Source: DASVTR01 sp033855775 (GTDB lineage: Bacteria; Acidobacteriota; Blastocatellia; Pyrinomonadales; Pyrinomonadaceae). From it: DNA of 64,000 nucleotides. A program made the translations under genes and the position numbers. The notes beneath the pieces are model-generated. The model ran no database searches, was not told the DNA's origin, and saw nothing but the letters and a program-made list of their open reading frames with translations. Positions 52,379 to 60,046 of this stretch are shown here, piece after piece. The first letter of the stretch is position 1. Every line of letters begins with the position of its first letter. The DNA lies in assembly GCA_033855775.1 (NCBI GenBank), contig JAWVFT010000052.1:1-64000 (forward strand), written 5' to 3'.

Positions 52379-52627
52379 ATGAAAAGAATTTCTGCTTACC
52401 TGAGCGCGGCTTTAGTGACTTGCGCGCTGGCTCTGACGCTCTCGACGCCCGTCGCTCTGCGCGTGGTCAAGGCTTCCGACCTGCAAGAAAAGTGTGACGA
52501 CTGCACCATCAGAAACGCTCGCCAGTTCGATCAATGTCTGGCTGTTCACGGCGAGACTTATCAACGCTGCTACGATGATTATAATGAGGGCGTCGTCCAT
52601 TGCTTCGCGCACTTCTGCGAACAATAA
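52379..52627 (+). CDS. Small exported six-cysteine protein
   Basis: 82 aa. Signal peptide about 1-32 (hydrophobic 8-28). The mature part has six cysteines in the order CX2C, X10, C, X10, C, X10, C, X4, C (EKCDDC to HFCEQ). CX10C spacing on predicted helices recalls disulfide-linked helical hairpins. No family recognised. AAGGAGA lies 9 nt upstream of ATG. Not translated as part of any larger gene; a bidirectional hairpin follows. Confidence 0.75.
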   Translation: MKRISAYLSAALVTCALALTLSTPVALRVVKASDLQEKCDDCTIRNARQFDQCLAVHGETYQRCYDDYNEGVVHCFAHFCEQ

Positions 52628-52652
52628 GCGAGCGCTTTCGGCGAACGATAAG

Positions 52653-52691
52653 AATGACGGACAAGCTGTTGCCAGCTTGCCCGTCATCATT
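52653..52691. terminator. Bidirectional terminator hairpin
   Basis: Thirteen-base stem with one mismatch (52656-52668 with 52673-52685) and TTGC loop, extended by GAATGA/TCATTC around a bulge. Between convergent genes; no long T-run. Confidence 0.65.
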
Positions 52692-52711
52692 CATCTCGCG
52701 GCATTCGATTT

Positions 52712-53488
52712 TTATCCTTGCGGCGGCGGTGGCGGCGGCGCCTGTCCTTTTATGCCTGTGAAGTCGTAGGTGATGTGCATGCGGAGCGAGCCGTCAAGGA
52801 CTTCCGCGCGAACGTCTTTGACCTGAGCCTTGAGCGTCCCGCCGGTGGCTTCGACCGGAACGTTGAGGGCGAGTTGCGGGGCGCGCAGGACTTCGAGCGG
52901 GTTGACGCGCTCGTTAATCGAGCGTTGGACGAAGAGCGTGACGATGCCGCCCGCGCCCGCAGGCACGCCTTCCAGGTTGACCGTCTCGACGTTGACCTGC
53001 CCGTAGACCGTCTGCTTGCCCTGATCGAAATATAGATTGACGCTGGCCTGCGCCGCGCCCTTGAAGTTCAGGCACGCGCCGAGCACGCTGTAGCTGCCGC
53101 TGAAGGCGAGCGGGGCGACGACCTTGCCCTGCGTAAAGCGAACGCCGGTCTTCGTCCCGCTGCCTTCGGGCGCGAGCGTCACCACGTCAGGGCAGCCGCC
53201 CTGAAACGCCGCCGGAAGATATTGCAGCTTATCCGGCGTCGCGCCGCCTTCCAGCGACGAGAGACGAAACGAAGGCCCGCCCATGTCGCGGAAGATAGAG
53301 CCGAGCAGGGCATCGAAAAACTTTTCGTCGAGCGTGACGAGAGCCGTGCCGCCTGCGTCTGGCGCGTTCGGGTCTGGAGCCTTGACCGGCACGCCGGGCA
53401 TTGGCTTGCCGCGCGGCGCGCCCAGAAAAAAGAGCGTCAACACCACGCCTAGAATCAATCCGCCGAGCAGCGTCAGGACATATTTCAT
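52712..53488 (-). CDS. Membrane-anchored beta-rich protein, unknown function
   Basis: 258 aa. An N-terminal membrane helix (about 4-24) is followed by a Pro-rich stretch (MPGVPVKAPDPNAPDAG) and a domain of about 200 residues rich in beta strands, with amphipathic segments ending DGSLRMHITYDF and a Pro/Gly tail. The repeated pattern resembles lipid-binding or TULIP-like folds, but I do not recognise a family. It is followed upstream on the same strand by the lipoprotein gene (18 nt apart), so the two are probably an operon acting at the envelope. Confidence 0.7.
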   Translation of the reverse strand: MKYVLTLLGGLILGVVLTLFFLGAPRGKPMPGVPVKAPDPNAPDAGGTALVTLDEKFFDALLGSIFRDMGGPSFRLSSLEGGATPDKLQYLPAAFQGGCPDVVTLAPEGSGTKTGVRFTQGKVVAPLAFSGSYSVLGACLNFKGAAQASVNLYFDQGKQTVYGQVNVETVNLEGVPAGAGGIVTLFVQRSINERVNPLEVLRAPQLALNVPVEATGGTLKAQVKDVRAEVLDGSLRMHITYDFTGIKGQAPPPPPPQG

Positions 53489-53506
53489 GCGTGTGGGTTT
53501 CTCCTT

Positions 53507-54439
53507 CTAATGCGACATCGAGGCTGACGGCGAAGCGGTCGCTGCGGGCGTCGGGCCGGAAGCGGGCGGAGGCGCGCTCATGCTCGACTTGAATTGTCCG
53601 AGCAGAGCCATCGCCGCTTGCACGACGAGGTTCACCTGCTGCTTGACCTGTTCGGGCGCTACTTTGGTCATGCCCTGCGGCTCTGCGAAGAGCGACGGGT
53701 CAACGCTCGTGTTGATGTTGCTCAACTCTGTGACGAGCTTGATGCCCTGCACGCCCTGCACATTGCCGGAAGCCGCGAGGACTGATTCGGAGCGCAGCGG
53801 CAGCCCCGTCTCTTTGTCAATGTAGATGAAGGCTTCGGTGGAGACATCGCCCGCCTGCGTGCCTGTGCTCGACTTGCCCGCGCAGCGATACTTCGTGACG
53901 GCGCGATTATTCAACTGTTCTTCGCCTTGCAGCGCGCAGCCCTGCATGCTTTTCACGGAGCCGACGGCTTGCCCCGGCGTCATCGCGGTCGGAACCTCAA
54001 AGCCGACCGATTCGGGCGTCAACTCCGCATACTGCTTGCGATTCGCGGCGATGATGTAGCGCTTGCTGCCCACGTCCAGAAAGGTCAATTGTTCGCCGCC
54101 CGGAACCTTGATGGTGACGCGGCGGTCGGCCCCGTTTTTGGCGAAGTCGGCGGCGAGCGGCGGCAGGCTGGTCGTTTGTCCATTGCCCTGCGATTCAATC
54201 CTGAGCGTGATGGTCGTGCTGTACTGGTCGGGCTCGCGCGTTTCGATGGTTGTGCCTGTGATGGGCGGCGTGTTGCTGTTGGCGTTCGTCGCCGGCGTGT
54301 TCGAGTTGACGCTGGTCGTGTTGGTCGTCGTCGTTGAGTTGGTCGCAGGGTTCTGCTGGCACGCGCTCGTGAAGATGAAGAGCGAACAGAGTGTGGCGAT
54401 AAGCAAGCCTTGACTTCGGGGCCGGGCACAGTTGCGCAT
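53507..54439 (-). CDS. Predicted lipoprotein, outer-envelope
   Basis: 310 aa from ATG 54439, with GAGGAG 9 nt upstream; the frame runs to 54583 but only this start gives a lipoprotein signal. The lipobox is TSAC at about residues 24-27. An Asn/Thr-rich linker (28-60) leads to a beta-rich domain with ERxxD-like features (YIDKETGLPLRSESVL, TKYRCAGKSS) similar to LolA/outer-membrane lipoprotein-sorting folds, though not certain. Ser/Ala-rich C-terminus. Substrate for Lgt and LspA. Confidence 0.75.
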   Translation of the reverse strand: MRNCARPRSQGLLIATLCSLFIFTSACQQNPATNSTTTTNTTSVNSNTPATNANSNTPPITGTTIETREPDQYSTTITLRIESQGNGQTTSLPPLAADFAKNGADRRVTIKVPGGEQLTFLDVGSKRYIIAANRKQYAELTPESVGFEVPTAMTPGQAVGSVKSMQGCALQGEEQLNNRAVTKYRCAGKSSTGTQAGDVSTEAFIYIDKETGLPLRSESVLAASGNVQGVQGIKLVTELSNINTSVDPSLFAEPQGMTKVAPEQVKQQVNLVVQAAMALLGQFKSSMSAPPPASGPTPAATASPSASMSH

Positions 54440-54544
54440 GAGATAAATCTCCTCGGTGTCGTGCGGCATAGGGGAAGCCGCCGGGATGTTAGAACTGTCT
54501 GGAAGGGAACTGGCCCCAAGCATAACACGCAACGCACGGCGCGG

Positions 54545-54725
54545 AAAGAGGGACGCGGAGACGCGGCGACACGGGGACAGCAAAGCCGAGATGAATTAGC
54601 TGTCATCGCATCTTGCTTTGCGGCACATCTGCCTGAACGCATCTTCACGCTCAACTTCTCCGCATCGCCTCGGTCGCCGTGTTCCCGCGTCTCCGCGCCG
54701 CCGCGTCCCCGCGAGGGTCTTGACT
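54545..54725. repeat. GC-rich short-period repeats in two inverted arms
   Basis: Left arm near 54548-54580 with GACGCGG and GACACGG units; right arm near 54664-54718 with CCGCGTC/CCGTGTT units. The gap between divergent genes otherwise holds nothing recognised. The same motif is found inside uvrC at 49814-49846. Confidence 0.7.
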
Positions 54726-54792
54726 CGTCCGGCGATTTAGCGTAGAAGCGGCAATGCTTTCACAGTTCCCCTTCGAGTGAGTGAATGAAAAC

Positions 54793-55452
54793 ATGAAAAA
54801 GATTTGTCTGATGCTGGCGCTGGCCTTGAGCCTGACGGCGTGCGGCCTGCGAGATAAGCGACCGGCGGAGATGAGCAGCACGGATGGAGGCGCAGCAAAC
54901 GGCTCGCCGGGAGCTACGACCGCCGCGGGGAAAACTTCGTCGGGCGGCGACACGGGCGGCGAGCCGGTCGAGCGTCCTGAGCCGACCGCCGCGCAGACCG
55001 CCGCGCTCGCGGGCGGCCAGACCGTCACATGGGATCAGCAGGGCATCACATGGACGCTGCCCGCCGGTTGGAAAAAGCAGAACGTTGACACCAAGAATCT
55101 GCTCTACACGGCGGGCGACGGCGCGGTTCTCATCGGCTCTATCTCGACGATGGACGACAGCTTCCCGACCGACATCAGCCTCAAGGCATTTTATGATGGA
55201 GCGAAGACGCGCAAGAAGGCGGGCGAAGTTGACGAACTGCGCTATCTCGAACTGGACGGCCTGCGCGGCGTGCAGTTTCGTGAGTCGCCCGAAAAGCCCG
55301 ACGACTTCAAGCGCCTCCAATGGCTCGCCTACCGCAAGTACGCGGGCCAGACGCAGATGATTAACCTGATGCTCTCCACCAGCAACAAAAACTTCGCCAA
55401 GCATCAAGACGAGTTCTACGCCATCCTCTACTCGACCAAGCCCGTCCACTAA
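54793..55452 (+). CDS. Predicted lipoprotein, unknown function
   Basis: 219 aa from ATG 54793 (MKKICLMLAL); the frame opens at GTG 54781. Signal peptide with lipobox LTAC (Cys at about 17). A low-complexity Gly/Thr/Pro linker (about 30-75) precedes a globular domain (WDQQGITWTLPAGWKK...YRKYAGQTQMINLML) resembling PsbP/DUF-type compact beta sheet folds, but no family is certain. Probably an inner-leaflet outer-membrane lipoprotein. Confidence 0.75.
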   Translation: MKKICLMLALALSLTACGLRDKRPAEMSSTDGGAANGSPGATTAAGKTSSGGDTGGEPVERPEPTAAQTAALAGGQTVTWDQQGITWTLPAGWKKQNVDTKNLLYTAGDGAVLIGSISTMDDSFPTDISLKAFYDGAKTRKKAGEVDELRYLELDGLRGVQFRESPEKPDDFKRLQWLAYRKYAGQTQMINLMLSTSNKNFAKHQDEFYAILYSTKPVH

Positions 55453-55485
55453 GCGCAGCAACGGCGCTGAACGCGAAACGATGAA

Positions 55486-55546
55486 GGCCGCGGCGGCAAA
55501 TTATTCGGAGCGAAGCTGTCATCCTTCGCTCATCGCCGCCGCGGCC
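55486..55546 (+). terminator. Long GC hairpin after the lipoprotein gene
   Basis: Twelve-base perfect stem (55486-55497 with 55535-55546) plus an inner GAGCGAAG/CTTCGCTC stem. No T-run follows, so it may be a processing or stabilising hairpin rather than a classic terminator. Confidence 0.6.
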
Positions 55547-55686
55547 CATAAATCGTCCGCCTCCGTGCGCTCGAAGGCGGTCGTAGCTCCCATCCTTTGA
55601 CTGAGGAACGCGCTCACCAACTCCGGCGACATGTAGAGCATCGTCCTGCCGAGCCGATTGCTCTGTGCCTCTGCGTGCTTCAGTTG

Positions 55687-55911
55687 TCAGGCGTCGTCCT
55701 CGACTTTGGCGTAGGCCATCATCTCGACTGTGCCGTCGTCGAAGCGGCGACGCATGCAGCGCACCTTATCGCCGGTCGCAAATTCCCATTGCTCGTCCTC
55801 CGGCTTTTCCGTCACGATTTGATAGAGATTGCCGCGCAGGTGGCGCGCGTCAACGGCGCGGCTGGATTCTTTGTCAGTATGGTAGACGTAGATTTCAGTG
55901 AGGTCGTCCAT
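55687..55911 (-). CDS. Small conserved protein, unknown function
   Basis: 74 aa from ATG 55911 (MDDLTEIYVYHTDKESS). The frame extends upstream only as the shadow of the thymidine kinase gene. Soluble, acidic, with several predicted beta strands (QWEFATGDKVRCMRRRFDDGTVEMMAYAKV), no signal. It lies 43 nt downstream of the thymidine kinase stop and is probably co-transcribed. Not recognised. Confidence 0.65.
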   Translation of the reverse strand: MDDLTEIYVYHTDKESSRAVDARHLRGNLYQIVTEKPEDEQWEFATGDKVRCMRRRFDDGTVEMMAYAKVEDDA

Positions 55912-55954
55912 AGCGATTTCGCTCGCTCCGTAAAAAATTAACTGACGGTCGGCT

Positions 55955-56587
55955 TCAGTCCGCCGCCTCTGTGATGTAGGAAGTGGGCGCGTCGGCGTGC
56001 GGGACGAAGCAGCGACGGCAGCGCGCTTCGTACATGCTGCCCGCGCCGACGGCGACGCGCTCTTCCGACTCGAAGGTGCGCTGCGAATAGTTGGCGGGCT
56101 GGCCGCAGCGAACGCAGATGGCATGCGTCTTGGTGATGTATTCGGCGACGGCTAAGAGTTGCGGCATCGGCTCAAAAGGGCGGCCCGTGTAGTCCTGGTC
56201 AAGCCCTGCGATGATGACGCGCATCCCGCTGCGCGCCAACTTGTTGGCCACCTCAATCAGTTCGTTGTCGAAGAACTGTCCCTCGTCAATGCCGACGACT
56301 TCCGTGCCTTTCTCGATGCGCGCCAGGACTTCGGCAGCCGTTGCGACCGCCACCGATTCGTGGCGCATCTCGGAATGGGAAACGATGTGGTCGTGTGAAT
56401 AGCGCACGTCAATCGAGGGCTTGAAGACCTGCACTTTCTGGCGCGCGATGCGGGCGCGACGCAGGCGGCGAATCAACTCTTCGGACTTGCCCGAAAACAT
56501 CGAACCCGCAATCACCTCAATCCAGCCGGGCGTCGTGTGCAAGTGGCTGACGTGCTCGTCGTTGCCCTGCGCGGTCAGTTCTTCCAT
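55955..56587 (-). CDS. tdk: Thymidine kinase, type II
   Basis: 210 aa, normal length. P-loop GSMFSGKS (28-35), catalytic Glu in VVGIDEGQFFDN, lasso-type zinc cysteines in CVRCGQPA and ARCRRC. It phosphorylates thymidine with ATP in the nucleotide salvage pathway. The start at 56587 gives a 20-residue leader before the fold; a later start is possible but no better. The small unknown gene follows downstream. Confidence 0.95.
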   Translation of the reverse strand: MEELTAQGNDEHVSHLHTTPGWIEVIAGSMFSGKSEELIRRLRRARIARQKVQVFKPSIDVRYSHDHIVSHSEMRHESVAVATAAEVLARIEKGTEVVGIDEGQFFDNELIEVANKLARSGMRVIIAGLDQDYTGRPFEPMPQLLAVAEYITKTHAICVRCGQPANYSQRTFESEERVAVGAGSMYEARCRRCFVPHADAPTSYITEAAD

Positions 56588-57011
56588 CTTTCGCTATCCT
56601 TAAAAAAGAATTTCTGCGGGCGCGTCCGTGCTGCGAGTCCTGCGGCATCTAACCTGGCCGCACGCCGCCCCGTGTGGGCGCGCGCGAGTTGAAGGCCAAC
56701 GACAAGGCTGAGTCTGTTGGAACGGCGCAGGGGCGGCCAAAAGGTGACGTGGCCTCGCAAGCTCATCGCGCCACACGCTAGCGGCGGCGGCGCGATTGAG
56801 AGGCTATAACAGACTGGCATCAGGCGTCAAAGAGCGCGCCGAAAGGCGCTTGCTTGACATTCGATGCGCTGCTTGTTGTAATCAAATTTCACTGACCAGT
56901 TCGGAGCTTGAGCCATCCCTGCCGGAGTCCGACAGCTTTCGTCTTAAGCCTTCCGAACCCCTGACTCACGGCTCCGAAGCGCAGCATTGTGGAAGAGGTG
57001 ATGTAGCTCCG
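56588..57011. other. Divergent intergenic region between thymidine kinase and LeuA-like genes
   Basis: 424 nt. A plus-strand frame from 56796 joins the LeuA-like gene but lacks family features before 57012. No promoter or leader peptide rich in Leu codons is obvious. Confidence 0.45.
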
Positions 57012-58220
57012 ATGGAAGAACTCGTTTACGATTGGAATAAGGTTGAGCAGTCGCAGCCCGCGCCCAATCGTCATATCGGTTTCGACGACGAAACCCTGCG
57101 CGACGGGCTGCAATCGCCGAGCGTCAGCGAACCGCCCGTCGAGAAGAAGATAGAGTTGCTACACTTGATGGACGCCCTCGGCATAGACACCGCCGACATA
57201 GGCTTGCCGGGCGCGGGTGGCACGCACGCCGCCGGAGTCGAACGCCTCGCGCGCGAAATTGTCGAGCAGAAGCTAAAGATTCGCCCCAACTGCGCCGCGC
57301 GCACGCACATCGCAGACATCCAACCCATCGCAGACATCTCGCAGCGCGCAGGCATCGCCATAGAGGCTTGCACCTTCATAGGCTCTTCGCCCGTCCGTTT
57401 CTATGCCGAAGACTGGACGCTCAAGAAGCTTCTGGAAATGACGAAAGAGGCCGTCACCTTCGCCGTTCGCGAAGGCTTGCCCGTGATGTACGTCACAGAG
57501 GACACGACGCGCGCAGACCCCGCGACGATTCGCGCTCTCTACACGGAGGCCATCCGCGCGGGCGCTCGCGCCGTCTGCGTTTGCGATACGGTCGGACATT
57601 CCACGCCCGACGGGGCGCGCTCTGTCGTCGCCTTCGTCAAAAAGATTATCGCGGAGCAGGGCGAGCCGGTCAGGCTCGACTGGCACGGCCATCAAGACCG
57701 CGGCCTCGGCGTCATCAATTCCATCGCGGCCATCGAAGGCGGCGCAGACCAAGTTCACGGCTCGGCCCTCGGCGTCGGCGAGCGCGTCGGCAACACGCCG
57801 ATGGATCAACTGCTCGTCAATCTCAAGCTGATGAACTGGATTGACCTGGACCTTTCGCGCCTCGGCGAATACTGCGAAGTCGCCGCGGACGCCTGCGGCT
57901 GGACGATTCCCTACAACTATCCGGTCTTCGGGCGCGACGCCTTTCGCACCGCCACGGGCGTCCACGCGGCCGCCGTCATCAAGAGCTACCGGAAGGGCGA
58001 CCCCGGCCTCGCCGACCTCGTTTATTCAGGCGTCCCCGCGGGACTCTTCGGCCTCAAACAGAAGATTGAAATCGGCCCCATGAGCGGCAAGTCGAACGTC
58101 ATCTACTGGCTCGAATCGCGCGGCTTTGAGGCCAGCGACGAGCGCGTCGCACGCATCTACGACCACGCCAAGCAAGCGGTCGCCGTGCTCGAAGAAGACG
58201 AAGTAATGAAACTGGTTTGA
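57012..58220 (+). CDS. 2-isopropylmalate/homocitrate synthase-family enzyme, LeuA-like
   Basis: 402 aa from ATG 57012 (MEELVYDW). Alpha-IPM/homocitrate synthase TIM barrel: HIGFDDETLRDGLQSPSV, the LDWHGHQDRGLGVINS metal motif (HxH), GADQVHGSALGVGERVGNT and TGVHAAAVIKS. It condenses acetyl-CoA with a 2-oxo acid. The C-terminal allosteric leucine-binding domain of LeuA is absent, so feedback control by leucine is unlikely. No other leucine or lysine genes are nearby. The substrate remains open. Confidence 0.9.
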   Translation: MEELVYDWNKVEQSQPAPNRHIGFDDETLRDGLQSPSVSEPPVEKKIELLHLMDALGIDTADIGLPGAGGTHAAGVERLAREIVEQKLKIRPNCAARTHIADIQPIADISQRAGIAIEACTFIGSSPVRFYAEDWTLKKLLEMTKEAVTFAVREGLPVMYVTEDTTRADPATIRALYTEAIRAGARAVCVCDTVGHSTPDGARSVVAFVKKIIAEQGEPVRLDWHGHQDRGLGVINSIAAIEGGADQVHGSALGVGERVGNTPMDQLLVNLKLMNWIDLDLSRLGEYCEVAADACGWTIPYNYPVFGRDAFRTATGVHAAAVIKSYRKGDPGLADLVYSGVPAGLFGLKQKIEIGPMSGKSNVIYWLESRGFEASDERVARIYDHAKQAVAVLEEDEVMKLV

Positions 58221-58223
58221 AAG

Positions 58224-58428
58224 CAGTGACGAGTGACGAGTGACAAGTGATGAGCTAAGCAATGAGCAACGAGAGATGAATGATGAATAATGGATGATGA
58301 GTTAAGAGCAGCCTGCTATTAGTTATTACTCATCACTCATTACTCATCGCTTAATATTCATCACTCATCGTTCATCTCTTGTCCCTTCTTACTCTTGCTC
58401 GCTGCTTGTCACTCTTAACTTGTCACTG
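58224..58428. repeat. Long paired heptamer arrays
   Basis: The left arm (58224-58302) has AGTGACG, AGTGACA and GATGAAT units. The right arm (58320-58428) has TCATCACTC, TCATTACTC and TTGTCACT units. It fills the whole gap between the LeuA-like and M20 genes and ends 6 nt before the M20 start codon. Confidence 0.85.
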
Positions 58429-58433
58429 TCTTT

Positions 58434-59657
58434 ATGGTCACTTCCCTGACGCTCGCCCCTGAGCAAATCATTAAAGAGTTGTTGCTGTCCGCGCGTGTGC
58501 GCGAGGCGTTGCGGTTTTTTGAGGCGCGTGCGGATTCGATTACGGATGAGCAGGTGGCTATCTGTTCTATCCCTGCGCCGCCGTTTGGCGAGGCCGCGCG
58601 GGCCGCGTATTTGCGCGAGCGGTTCCGCGCGCTCGGCTTGAGCGACGCGGGTTTGGACGAGGAAGGCAACTGCGTGGCTTTGCGACGCGGAGGCTCGCCC
58701 GCGCCGCTGGTCGTCGTCAGCGCTCATCTGGATACTGTCTTTCCGGCGAGCGCCGATTTCACGGTGCGACGCGAGCAGCATCGCCTGCTGGCTCCGGGCA
58801 TCGCCGACGACGGTTGCGGGCTGGCGGCGTTGCTGGCCTTGCTCGGCGCGCTCGAAGCCAATCACGTCGAGACGGAAGGCTCGCTGCTCTTTGTCGGGAC
58901 GGTCGGCGAGGAAGGCGAGGGAAACTTGCGCGGGGCGCGGCACCTTCTGACGCGCGGCGAGTGGGCCGGGCGCATTGACAGCTTCATCAGCTTCGACGGG
59001 CCGGGCATAGAGCGCATCACGCACGCGGCCCTCGGCTCGCATCGTTATCGCGTCCGCTTGCGCGGCAGCGGCGGTCATTCGTGGGGCGACTTCGGGATGG
59101 TCAATCCGGTTCACGCTTTGGGTCGAGCCGTCGCGCGTCTCAGTTCTTATCCTGCGCCGACGCGCCCGCGCACGACCTTCAACGTCGGGCGCATAGAGGG
59201 CGGCGAAGGCGTCAACGTGATTCCGCGCGAAGCGACGATGGACGTGGACTTGCGCTCGGCTTCAGCCGAAGAGCTTCAACGCCTCGACGCCTTCTTTCGT
59301 CGCGCCGTGCGCGAGGCCGCGGACGACGAGAACGCCGCGCGCAGGGCTGGCGACCCGCCGCTTGAGCTTGAGTTGAAGATGATAGGCGAGCGGCCTAGCG
59401 GCGAAACGCCCGCCTCCGCGCCCATCGTGCGCCTCGCCGAAGAGGCGACACGCTTCCTAGGCTATCGCCCGCGCCTGGACCGCTCCTCGACCGATTCCAA
59501 CATCGCCATCTCGCTCAACGTGCCAGCCATCACGCTCGGCGCCGGAGGCTCTTCCGGCAACTCACACACGCTCGACGAATGGTTCGACCCGCGCGGTCGT
59601 GAGACGGGCCTCAAACGCGCCCTGCTCGTCACGCTCGGCCTCGCCGGAATCAAATAA
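58434..59657 (+). CDS. M20-family zinc peptidase
   Basis: 407 aa, no signal peptide. M20 metal ligands: VSAHLDTVFP (His), GIADDGCGLAAL (Asp), GTVGEEGEGNLRG (catalytic Glu pair), then a dimerisation domain (about 200-310: LGSHRYRVRLRGSGGHSWG) and the last His in GNSHTLDEWF. Closest by eye to peptidase T/DapE-like di- or tripeptidases. Cytoplasmic peptide or N-acyl amino acid hydrolysis. No Shine-Dalgarno is visible because the heptamer array reaches the start. Confidence 0.9.
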   Translation: MVTSLTLAPEQIIKELLLSARVREALRFFEARADSITDEQVAICSIPAPPFGEAARAAYLRERFRALGLSDAGLDEEGNCVALRRGGSPAPLVVVSAHLDTVFPASADFTVRREQHRLLAPGIADDGCGLAALLALLGALEANHVETEGSLLFVGTVGEEGEGNLRGARHLLTRGEWAGRIDSFISFDGPGIERITHAALGSHRYRVRLRGSGGHSWGDFGMVNPVHALGRAVARLSSYPAPTRPRTTFNVGRIEGGEGVNVIPREATMDVDLRSASAEELQRLDAFFRRAVREAADDENAARRAGDPPLELELKMIGERPSGETPASAPIVRLAEEATRFLGYRPRLDRSSTDSNIAISLNVPAITLGAGGSSGNSHTLDEWFDPRGRETGLKRALLVTLGLAGIK

Positions 59658-59767
59658 GCCCTACACAACAATCTAACAGGCACAGCGCAACGTGCGCGGG
59701 GATTGCGCGACGCTGCGCTGTGCCGCGCCCGCGGACGAAAAAGGGGCTTCAGTGGACAAAAAACTGG

Positions 59768-59960
59768 AGTCAGCGGCTCGTCCACTGACTTCAGTGACTC
59801 GTCCACTGACTCCAGCGGTTCATCCGCTGGCTTCAGTGGCTCGTCCGCTGACTTCCCCGGCTCGTCCGCTGACGCCCCTCGTTCGTCCACTGACTTCCCC
59901 GGATGAACGAGGGGCGTCCCGGATTTGTCCGGGGAAGTCCCGGATTCGTCCGGGGGAATC
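59768..59960. repeat. 21-bp minisatellite (3 x 7), about 7 units plus degenerate tail
   Basis: Units like GACTTCAGTGGCTCGTCCACT repeat with 21-nt period from about 59770 to 59905, alternating CCACT/CCGCT and TTCAG/TTCCC, then degrade into GATTCGTCC units. The period is divisible by three, so three reading frames stay open (for example ARPLTSV or DEPLKSV heptads on opposite strands). No ribosome-binding site or family supports a gene. Confidence 0.85.
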
Positions 59961-59990
59961 CGGTTTTTTCGGGCGGAAGGCCAAAGGGAA

Positions 59991-60026
59991 AGGCGTAAGC
60001 TGCTGCCTTGACAGTCGCTTACGCCT
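59991..60026. terminator. Bidirectional terminator
   Basis: Ten-base perfect stem AGGCGTAAGC/GCTTACGCCT (59991-60000 with 60017-60026), 16-nt loop, TTTT following. It lies between the convergent M20 and DUF4388 genes. Confidence 0.85.
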
Positions 60027-60046
60027 TTTGCATGTTTTTTGCTGCT

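Noticed and set aside
56796..57011. N-terminal extension of the LeuA-like protein
   Set aside because: The 72 extra residues lack family similarity, and the fold begins soon after ATG 57012.
59462..59890. Minus-strand frame with DEPLKSV heptads
   Set aside because: Half of it is antisense to the M20 peptidase, and the heptads follow from the 21-bp period.
59768..59960. Minisatellite considered as a CRISPR array or as a repeat protein gene
   Set aside because: No spacers between units, and no start signal or conserved frame. Three frames are open only because the period is 21.
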